In this document: piece by piece, positions 1 through 6,757 of the stretch
Numbering within the stretch: the first letter of the stretch is position 1
Layout: the number at the start of each line of letters is the position of its first letter
Origin: Deltaproteobacteria bacterium
GTDB taxonomy: Bacteria > Desulfobacterota > Desulfobacteria > Desulfobacterales > Desulfatibacillaceae
Assembly (NCBI GenBank): GCA_019308705.1
Contig: JAFDHW010000060.1
Location: 1-9,794 of the forward strand
Length of the DNA stretch: 9,794 nucleotides
Direction of reading: 5' to 3'
Program-made: the position numbers and the translations under genes
Notes under the pieces: model-generated
Seen by the model: only the letters and a program-made list of their open reading frames with translations
The model's database searches: none
Told to the model about the DNA's origin: nothing

Positions 1-1
1 C

Positions 2-90
2 GCCCGATTTCCGCGCTGGCCGCGTTATCGGGGCTCGGCGTACCAAAGTACGCCTTCACCCCTCTAGCCTTGCCAGCACGGAAATCAGGC
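2..90. repeat. Long imperfect hairpin element, REP-like or structured RNA
   Basis: The 15 bases at 6-20 pair with 72-86 with a single mismatch (14 against 78), and the pairing resumes at 2-4 with 88-90 after one further mismatch. Nested inside is a perfect 7-bp hairpin, GGCGTAC at 37-43 with GTACGCC at 48-54 and a CAAA loop. GGGG at 30-33 can also pair with CCCC at 59-62. No open reading frame with a credible start covers it. The fold with a nested apical hairpin resembles dispersed REP/BIME-type intergenic elements, but a structured RNA or a terminator for a gene left of the window is also possible. There is no T-run after either arm. The structure is seen directly; its role is unknown. Confidence 0.6.
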
Positions 91-110
91 TTCGTGAATA
101 ATCCGGGTTA
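91..110 (+). repeat. 20-bp dispersed repeat, copy 1
   Basis: TTCGTGAATAATCCGGGTTA at this position matches, at 18 of 20 positions, the reverse complement of 9678-9697 near the other end of the window. The copy lies immediately after the long hairpin element and before a small hairpin. A match this long is very unlikely by chance in 10 kb, so the two are probably members of a dispersed family. Confidence 0.6.
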
Positions 111-126
111 AAGGGGAAACCCCTTT
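110..126. repeat. Small perfect hairpin upstream of nitroreductase
   Basis: AAAGGGG at 110-116 pairs perfectly with CCCCTTT at 120-126 around an AAA loop, followed by CCAAAAAACC. The same pattern (GGGGAA, CCCCTTT, then an A-run) recurs at 2557-2580, after the thiolase. It could be part of a repeat family or a transcription stop. No clear T-tract follows on the plus strand. Confidence 0.45.
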
Positions 127-226
127 CCAAAAAACCGCCTGATGGTTCACCGGCGTGCGCCCTGCAGGCTACGGACGGTGAAGGTTGTGACAAGTTTTGG
201 CATCCATTCCAGGCATTGGAGGAACC

Positions 227-1228
227 ATGTTCGAGGATCTTGGGCAGGCCTACCTGCCGCAGACGCGCTGGCCAAGGCGCATGGTGGACCGGGACAAGTG
301 CGAAAAGTGCCTGCGGTGCATCGATTCCTGTCCCACCGCGGGGTTTGAAAAGGACGAAGAGGGCTTTCCCGTGCCCGTGGGCTACGGCGGCATGGACCAG
401 GCCTGCCTGAACTGCTGGAACTGCGTGGCCGTGTGCCCTTCCGGCGCACTGACCATAGAAGGCCCCTATCAGGTGCCCGCCGGCCGGTACAGGACGCTCA
501 CCACCGGCGAGGTACGCTTCCCGGACCCCCTGGCCGACGGCCGCCCCTGGGACCAGGCCGAGCCCGAGCTGACCGACACGGAAAAGCTCATTTACAAGAG
601 GAGGTCCAACCGGCTGTTCAAGAAAAAACCCGTGCCAAAGCACCTGCTCCACCGGATCGTGGAGGCAGGCCGGTTCGCGCCGTCCGCGGGCAACTGCCAG
701 CCCTACAAGTTCATCGTGGTCACGGACCGGGCGCTCATCAACGAGGTGGAAAAAGGCTCCATGGAGATTTTGCGCCGCCTGAAGAACTGGTACCTGTCCC
801 CCTCGGGCAGGCGCAGCAAGGCCAAGGCGGCGCTTTTCACCGCCGCCAGCCTCCTGGCCGCGAACAAGTTGGACCCCCGGCCCTTCACGGCCATGGAAAA
901 GGCGGACCGGGAAAACAACGTCATCTACTGGGGCGCGCCCGCGGTCATCTTCATCTGCAAGAACCCCCGGGGCATCTCCAACCCGGACCTGGACTGCGGC
1001 ATCGCCGCCCAGAACATGGTGCTCACCGCCCACTCCCTGGGCCTGGGCACCTGCTACATCGGTCTCAGCATAGAGCCTTTGAACTTCCCCAACATGGCGG
1101 GCACGCGCAAAAAACTGGGCATCACCCCGCCCTGGAAGGCCATCACTTCCATCGCCATCGGCTGGCCCCGCGGCAAGATCGACAAGGTGGTCAAACGGGA
1201 CTCGCCGCCCGTGGAATGGATAGGATAA
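227..1228 (+). CDS. Nitroreductase-family protein with N-terminal 2[4Fe-4S] ferredoxin domain
   Basis: The product is 333 residues. An N-terminal ferredoxin domain carries two complete cluster motifs: Cys25, 28, 31, 35 (CEKCLRCIDSCP) and Cys60, 63, 66, 70 (CLNCWNCVAVCP). A flavin-type nitroreductase domain follows from about residue 120, opening with a RRSNRLF stretch and APSAGNCQP (151-159), which is typical of the FMN-binding part. By family, such proteins are cytoplasmic FMN oxidoreductases that receive electrons through their own Fe-S clusters; the substrate cannot be told from sequence. The start is placed at ATG 227 because GGAGG (218-222) sits 4 bases upstream; a TTG at 197 would extend the frame by 10 residues but has no better ribosome site. 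The thiolase starts 80 bp downstream on the same strand, so the two may be co-transcribed. The domain assignment is firm; the physiological role is open. Confidence 0.9.
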   Translation: MFEDLGQAYLPQTRWPRRMVDRDKCEKCLRCIDSCPTAGFEKDEEGFPVPVGYGGMDQACLNCWNCVAVCPSGALTIEGPYQVPAGRYRTLTTGEVRFPDPLADGRPWDQAEPELTDTEKLIYKRRSNRLFKKKPVPKHLLHRIVEAGRFAPSAGNCQPYKFIVVTDRALINEVEKGSMEILRRLKNWYLSPSGRRSKAKAALFTAASLLAANKLDPRPFTAMEKADRENNVIYWGAPAVIFICKNPRGISNPDLDCGIAAQNMVLTAHSLGLGTCYIGLSIEPLNFPNMAGTRKKLGITPPWKAITSIAIGWPRGKIDKVVKRDSPPVEWIG

Positions 1229-1308
1229 ACGCAAACCCGCGCACACGCGCTTGCAAAACGCAAAACAAGGAAAACGGCCGCCGCCGCGGCCAAGAGGGAG
1301 GGAAGCAA

Positions 1309-2547
1309 ATGGGCAACGCCTACATCGTTGGCCTGGGCATGATCCGGTTCGCCAAGCACCCGGACCGGGGCGTGCGCGACATGGCCGTCGAAGCCGCCAA
1401 CCTGGCGCTCGCCGACGCCGGCCTCACCAAGGAGGACATAAACGCCGCCTACTTTTCCAACACCTTCTGGGGCATGTATACCAACCAGCACTCCATCCGC
1501 GGCCAGGTGATCATGCGGTCCATGGGCGTGGGCCGCATCCCGGTGGTCAACGTGGAGAACGCCTGCGCCGGGGGCTCCACCGCGCTCCACCTGGCCGCCA
1601 TAGCCGTCCAGGCCGGCCAGTACGACGTGGCCATGGCCCTGGGTAGTGAAAAGATCACCCACCCGGACAAAAACGTGGCCCTGGGAGCCTACGCCTCCTG
1701 CATGGACCTGGAAAACATCCAGGCCTCCATCGACCTGTTTTTGAAACTCTCCGCGGAGCTGGCCCCCCAAAGCGGCCAGGACGATTCCGCTCCCGGCCAA
1801 GGCCGCTCCATCTTCATGGACGCCTACGCCATGGGCGCGAAATGGCACATGAACCGCTTCGGCTCCACCCAAAAACAGCTGGCCGTCATCTGCGCCAAGA
1901 ACCACTTCCACGGCTCGCTGAACCCCCTGGCCCAATACCAGAAGCCCATGACCGTGGAAGAGGTCCTAAACGACAAGCCCGTGGCCTGGCCGCTCACCCG
2001 CGCCATGTGCGCGCCCGTGGGAGACGGGGCCGCGGCGGCCATCGTGGTTTCGGAATCCTTCCTCAAAAAGATGAAGGATCCCCGCCCGGTAAAGATCCTC
2101 GCCTCGGTCCTGGGCTCCGGCCGCGACCGGGACATAGACGACAAGGACATCGGCGAACTCCTGGCCGCCGAAGCCTACGAAAAAGCCGGCGTGGGGCCCG
2201 ATGATATCTCCCTCGCCGAACTCCACGACGCCACGTCCTACGGCGAGCTCCACCAGGTGGAAGCCATGGGCTTCTGCCCCCTGGGCGAAGGCGGCCCCTA
2301 CGCCGAATCCGGCGCCACCAAACTCGGCGGCGAAAAACCCATCAACACCTCCGGCGGCCTGGAATGCCGCGGCCACCCCATCGGAGCCTCGGGCCTCGCC
2401 CAAATCCACGAAATCGGCGCCCAACTCCGCGGCGAAGCCGGCAAACGCCAGGTCGAAGGCGCCCGCATAGGCCTCACCGAAAACGGCGGCGGCAACATCG
2501 GCGTGGAAGAAGCCGCCATGTGCATACATATCTTGGAGAAGGTTTAA
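1309..2547 (+). CDS. Thiolase-family protein, SCP2-like subfamily
   Basis: The 412-residue product has the length and motifs of a thiolase. The nucleophilic cysteine is Cys86 in NACAGGST, the GHP histidine is in GGLECRGHPIGASG (349-362), and the C-terminal motif is ENGGGNIG (391-398) rather than the CxG form of classical thiolases. ELHDATSYGEL (304-314) aligns with the HDCF region that marks SCP2-type thiolases, but the cysteine there is replaced by alanine (HDAT, 306-309). Thiolases make or break carbon-carbon bonds on acyl-CoA thioesters; with the second cysteine absent, biosynthetic condensation or an unusual substrate is as likely as beta-oxidation. The start at ATG 1309 has a strong ribosome site, GGAGGG at 1297-1302, 6 bases upstream; the much longer open frame running in from 433 only shadows the nitroreductase. 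No DUF35 partner, common beside such thiolases, is present in the window. Confidence 0.9.
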   Translation: MGNAYIVGLGMIRFAKHPDRGVRDMAVEAANLALADAGLTKEDINAAYFSNTFWGMYTNQHSIRGQVIMRSMGVGRIPVVNVENACAGGSTALHLAAIAVQAGQYDVAMALGSEKITHPDKNVALGAYASCMDLENIQASIDLFLKLSAELAPQSGQDDSAPGQGRSIFMDAYAMGAKWHMNRFGSTQKQLAVICAKNHFHGSLNPLAQYQKPMTVEEVLNDKPVAWPLTRAMCAPVGDGAAAAIVVSESFLKKMKDPRPVKILASVLGSGRDRDIDDKDIGELLAAEAYEKAGVGPDDISLAELHDATSYGELHQVEAMGFCPLGEGGPYAESGATKLGGEKPINTSGGLECRGHPIGASGLAQIHEIGAQLRGEAGKRQVEGARIGLTENGGGNIGVEEAAMCIHILEKV

Positions 2548-2563
2548 GGCGAGAGGGGGGAAC

Positions 2564-2583
2564 CCCTTTTTTACAAAAAAGGG
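2564..2583. terminator. Hairpin in convergent spacer, candidate two-way terminator
   Basis: CCCTTTTTT (2564-2572) pairs with AAAAAAGGG (2575-2583), giving a 9-bp stem drawn with a 2-base loop; in practice the inner pairs would open. It lies 16 bp after the thiolase stop and between two converging genes, so it could stop transcription from either side, since each arm supplies T or A runs. Its sequence echoes the hairpin at 110-126, so it may also be a repeat. Confidence 0.45.
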
Positions 2584-2612
2584 TGCCAAACAGGTTTGAA
2601 GGGGGGCGGGGT

Positions 2613-2639
2613 CCCCACGCGGTCGAAAACCGCGTGGGG
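2613..2639. terminator. Strong 11-bp hairpin in convergent spacer
   Basis: CCCCACGCGGT (2613-2623) pairs perfectly with ACCGCGTGGGG (2629-2639) around a 5-base loop. It is the strongest compact stem in the window and sits between the ends of two converging genes (stop codons at 2545-2547 on plus and 2680-2682 on minus). No T-run follows closely on either strand, so it is either an atypical bidirectional terminator, an mRNA 3'-end stabiliser or part of an intergenic repeat. Confidence 0.45.
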
Positions 2640-2679
2640 CGGCCATAAAAGGTTTTCCCCAACTTCCCCAAAAAATCCT

Positions 2680-3741
2680 CTATCCCCCCTCCAACTCCAG
2701 CGCGCCTTGGGGGCATTGCATTTTGCAGGCTCCGCAGGAGAAGCAGGCCCGGGGTTTTGCCGGACGGATTTTTTGGGTTTCCGGGTCCTTTTCAAAAACC
2801 TCCAGGGGGCAGACGTCCATGCAGCGGCCGCAGGCTCTGCAGCGGCGCGGGTTGTGGCGCACGGAGCCCAGGGTTTTTTCCCGCAGCAGGCCGCCCAGGC
2901 GGCGGATGCCCAGGGCGAACAGCATGGCCTCGGCGTCCGAGGCCATGGGCGCCACGATTCCCGCGGCGTCAAAGAACACCGCCACGGTGATGGCTGCACC
3001 GCCCATCATCCAAGGCCACAAGGACAGCGGCCCCGCCCCCAGGGCCGTACCCGCCGCAACCAGCAAAAAGACCAGCGCCGCAAGGACCCACAGCATGCGT
3101 ATGTATCCCGTGCGTCCCGGCAAAAAGGGAAAAACCAGGTAGGAAACCCCGGCGATGCCCCAAAAAAGGGCGGTGACGCCCCAGAACGCCGAGGGAAGGA
3201 ACATCCCGAAGAACAGCGCCAGGGGCAGCCAGATGATGAAATTCATGGACACCAGCATGTCCAGGCGGTGGCGCAGGGAGAAATCCGCCCTCCGCATGGC
3301 CGGGGTCTTTTGCATTCCATCGTCCAGGTACCGGGGGATGTCCTTGGCGCGGACAGGACCGAAGCGCACGGAAAAACCCGTCTTTTCCCGCACCTGGCCG
3401 GCGTCCACGCCCGGGGCGGACAACGCGGGAAGAATCAGCTTCCTGTGGGCCACCTTGTCCGCCAGGCGGCTGGTCTTCACCGCCTGGATCACCTGGTGGT
3501 GGGTGAACTCGCCCCCGCAGGCCGCGCACCATACATTGATGCCTCCGGAATCCGCCGAAAGCACCCACGCGTCCCTGCCCCGGATATCGCGGAAAAGCCG
3601 GCGCAGGGTGAGGGTGTAGTTTCCCGTCACCAGCACGGGGCTGTGCTCGTCCGGCCTGCCCGCCGCAAGAAGCGCGCGTTGCCCACGGTGAGGCAGCCAC
3701 CGGAAAAAGAAGCCCATGATCCACGCAATCACCCGGTTCAT
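2680..3741 (-). CDS. HgcA-HgcB-like fusion: corrinoid domain, membrane domain, 2[4Fe-4S] ferredoxin
   Basis: The 353-residue product reads as a divergent HgcA joined to an HgcB-type ferredoxin. SPVLVTGNYTLT (34-45), GRDAWVL (55-61) and GINVWCAACGGEF (67-79) match the HgcA corrinoid domain; Cys72 aligns with the cysteine that ligates cobalt in HgcA. AHRKLILPALSAPGV (98-112) and FGPVRAKDIP (127-136) are further HgcA landmarks. About four hydrophobic segments follow (roughly 165-183, 185-206, 214-235, 240-258), with FPFLPGR (204-210) between the second and third. The C-terminus has two cluster motifs, Cys301/304/307/311 and Cys333/336/339/343. Known family: HgcA and HgcB are separate proteins that methylate mercury. 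Differences here are the altered cap helix (GK of the NVWCAAGK type is replaced by CG) and the absence of HgcB's extra cysteine and C-terminal Cys pair. Start ATG 3741 overlaps the methyltransferase stop (ATGA), with GGAGG at 3746-3750. Inferred role: membrane corrinoid methyl carrier with its own electron input; substrate unknown and mercury methylation not supported. Confidence 0.85.
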   Translation of the reverse strand: MNRVIAWIMGFFFRWLPHRGQRALLAAGRPDEHSPVLVTGNYTLTLRRLFRDIRGRDAWVLSADSGGINVWCAACGGEFTHHQVIQAVKTSRLADKVAHRKLILPALSAPGVDAGQVREKTGFSVRFGPVRAKDIPRYLDDGMQKTPAMRRADFSLRHRLDMLVSMNFIIWLPLALFFGMFLPSAFWGVTALFWGIAGVSYLVFPFLPGRTGYIRMLWVLAALVFLLVAAGTALGAGPLSLWPWMMGGAAITVAVFFDAAGIVAPMASDAEAMLFALGIRRLGGLLREKTLGSVRHNPRRCRACGRCMDVCPLEVFEKDPETQKIRPAKPRACFSCGACKMQCPQGALELEGG

Positions 3742-4406
3742 GGCGCCTCCGGCTTGTGGGCCCACAGGATGAAGAAACTTCCCAGGCGGTTTGTGATCTC
3801 CACGCGGTCCACCTCGAACCCGGCTTCCCGGGCCAACCGGGGAAGCCCGTCCACCGGCCGGGTGCCGGCCTGGACCAGGACCAGGGACAAGAAGACCATG
3901 AGCAGGCGGGCCAGCCCGTAGACAAGCCTGCGGAAAAAACCCGCGGGCCGCGTCTCGTCCGCGATGACCAGGCGGCCGCCGGGGGCCAGGGCCCGGTAGG
4001 CTTCGGCAAGGGCGTAGCGCCGCTCGTCCGGCGAAAGCTCCGAAAAGAGCAAAGACGCCGTGACCACGGTGTAGGCGCCGGTCTCAAGCACCTCGTCCAT
4101 CTCCGCCACCCCGGCCTCCACGAAACGGACCCGCCCGGACGCCGGATGGTTGCCGAGCTTTTTCCGCGCCACGGCCAGCATCCCCGCGTTGGCGTCGATG
4201 CCCGTCACCTCCGCGCCCTTGCCCGCGGCCAAAAGAGCCAGCGACCCGGTGCCCGTGCCCAAATCCGCCACGCGGTCCCCCGGCCCCACGTCCGCCACCA
4301 TGGCCTCGCGGGCCCGGTCCGCTCCCCCCAGGCTCGCCAGGGCGATCCCCCGGTCGTAGCGCTCGGGCGAGGACTCCAGGATTTTCATGTATAGGTAGCT
4401 GAACAT
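3738..4406 (-). CDS. cpaM: Class I SAM-dependent methyltransferase, corrinoid-protein-associated (CpaM-like)
   Basis: The 222-residue product has a Rossmann methyltransferase fold: motif I VADLGTGTG (46-54) for SAM binding, an acidic residue at the end of strand 2 (Asp71 in GIDANAG), and APGGRLVIADE (141-151) as the later core strand. A hydrophobic segment at about 161-180 may touch the membrane. Its stop overlaps the start of the HgcAB-like gene by 4 bases (ATGA), so the two are probably translated together. I recall a family named corrinoid protein-associated methyltransferase CpaM defined by this neighbourhood, and the N-terminal MKILESSPERYDRGI (7-21) fits that memory, but this was not checked by search. 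The obvious inference is that it methylates the fused corrinoid protein, its cofactor, or a shared substrate. Start ATG 4406 follows a GA-rich stretch (GAAAGAGAGAG); the frame stays open 20 codons further upstream without a better start. Met7 at 4388 is an alternative. Confidence 0.8.
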   Translation of the reverse strand: MFSYLYMKILESSPERYDRGIALASLGGADRAREAMVADVGPGDRVADLGTGTGSLALLAAGKGAEVTGIDANAGMLAVARKKLGNHPASGRVRFVEAGVAEMDEVLETGAYTVVTASLLFSELSPDERRYALAEAYRALAPGGRLVIADETRPAGFFRRLVYGLARLLMVFLSLVLVQAGTRPVDGLPRLAREAGFEVDRVEITNRLGSFFILWAHKPEAP

Positions 4407-4511
4407 TGCTCTCTCTTTCGGGCGGCCCCGGCAACCTTGCCGCCGGAAAGGCCACGTCCCTGGCAAACGGCCGGAAAGGAATGCTCCGCGATTCCCGAAC
4501 CGAACGGTTTT

Positions 4512-4527
4512 GGGAAGGGGGCTTCCC
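4512..4527 (-). terminator. Short hairpin after Hsp70 gene
   Basis: On the minus strand GGGAAG pairs with CTTCCC around a CCCC loop, beginning 15 bases after the Hsp70 stop and followed by AAAACCG. A second small inverted repeat (AACCG TT CGGTT) follows at once. With no T-run this is at most a partial terminator or attenuator that would lower expression of the methyltransferase and HgcAB-like genes downstream. Confidence 0.3.
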
Positions 4528-4542
4528 GAATTCTTTCTCCCC

Positions 4543-6135
<1,593 letters not shown>

Positions 6136-6203
6136 GGGTCCTCCTGGGCGCCAATGCGGAAAAACGACGCTGTCGGGCAAGGGAAAAGCTGTTATTCACC
6201 GTA

Positions 6204-6232
6204 TTTATAAAGGATTTATGCCGTCTCGGCAA
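6204..6232 (-). promoter_or_regulatory. Candidate sigma-70 promoter for Hsp70 gene
   Basis: On the minus strand TTGCCG (6232-6227) and TATAAA (6209-6204) are separated by exactly 17 bases, matching 4 of 6 and 5 of 6 consensus positions. Transcription would begin near 6197, leaving a leader of about 60 bases before ATG 6135. This AT-rich patch stands out from GC-rich surroundings. If active, the Hsp70, methyltransferase and HgcAB-like genes form a unit separate from the scaffold gene. No CIRCE-type heat-shock operator is visible. Confidence 0.45.
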
Positions 6233-6235
6233 TCC

Positions 6236-6265
6236 CCGGCAAAACAGGCTACCTGTTTTTGCCGG
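6236..6265. repeat. Hairpin spanning the stop of the scaffold gene
   Basis: CCGGCAAAACAGG (6236-6248) pairs with CCTGTTTTTGCCGG (6252-6265) with one bulged base, around a loop formed by the TAG stop codon of the scaffold gene. A second short inverted repeat (TGCCG, CGGCA) at 6219-6230 follows on the minus strand. No T-run follows, so termination is uncertain; the structure could stabilise or end the upstream mRNA before the Hsp70 promoter. Confidence 0.4.
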
Positions 6266-6707
6266 AAGGATCGAACGCAGGCTTGCTTTTGGCCAGGAAA
6301 TCCTCCAGGGCCGCATGGAGGGCCTGGGCGGCGAGATGCGCGCAGTGTTCGTGGTCCGCAGGCAGGCCGCCGGCCGCGGACAAGATGTCCTCGCCGGAGA
6401 TGTCCATGACCTCCCCCAGGCCGCATCCCTCGGCGGCTTCCGCGGCCAGAGAGGCGCACACGGCCGTGGCCACGCACCCGTCGGTGAGAAAAGACGCCCG
6501 GGCCACCTTCCCGTCCTCGATTTTCAAGAACATCTCCACCGTGTCGCCGCACACGCCGGTGTTCACGGCCCTGCCGTTGTGGCCCGGCAGGGGACCATAA
6601 TGGGAAAGGTCCTTCCACCGGGCGGCCACAACCTCCCCGTATTCCCGGCGCACCTGGGCGTCCACGCTGTCCTGGATGTCCGAGGCGATTTTGTCCAGAT
6701 CGTCCAT
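6249..6707 (-). CDS. IscU/NifU-like iron-sulfur cluster assembly scaffold protein
   Basis: The 152-residue product matches the scaffold fold in which Fe-S clusters are built before transfer to apo-proteins. The three ligand cysteines are present in their usual contexts: Cys53 in GVCGDTV (with the conserved Asp55), Cys78 in TDGCVATAV and Cys122 in LPADHEHCAHLA. The last motif corresponds to the LPPVKxHC segment of IscU, which HscA-type Hsp70 recognises, but the PVK is replaced here by ADH. There is no C-terminal NFU domain and no cysteine desulfurase nearby. Such stand-alone scaffolds are common in anaerobes. It begins 50 bp after the DUF4388 gene ends and precedes an Hsp70 by 113 bp; the pairing suggests, but does not prove, a scaffold-chaperone team. 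Start ATG 6707 has an AGAAAGAAGAG stretch upstream. Two additional cysteines (84, 95) have no assigned role. Confidence 0.85.
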   Translation of the reverse strand: MDDLDKIASDIQDSVDAQVRREYGEVVAARWKDLSHYGPLPGHNGRAVNTGVCGDTVEMFLKIEDGKVARASFLTDGCVATAVCASLAAEAAEGCGLGEVMDISGEDILSAAGGLPADHEHCAHLAAQALHAALEDFLAKSKPAFDPSGKNR

Positions 6708-6757
6708 GGCTCTTCTTTCTGGCCGGGGAAACCGTGCCGGAAAAATGCCTGGCAGAG

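Noticed and set aside
2..90. The long left-end hairpin as a tRNA or classical intrinsic terminator
   Set aside because: No cloverleaf with anticodon and T-loop consensus can be drawn, and no T-run follows either arm.
433..1308. Plus-strand open frame continuing upstream of the thiolase
   Set aside because: It overlaps the nitroreductase in another frame, is rich in Arg, Gly, Pro and His as expected for a GC-rich shadow, and the thiolase has its own start and ribosome site at 1309.
3742..3765. Upstream ATG giving an 8-residue longer HgcAB-like protein
   Set aside because: ATG 3741 has GGAGG at correct spacing and overlaps the methyltransferase stop as ATGA; the upstream start has neither.
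2596..3921. Long plus-strand open frame opposite the HgcAB-like gene
   Set aside because: Antisense to a protein with multiple family motifs; low-complexity composition typical of shadow frames.
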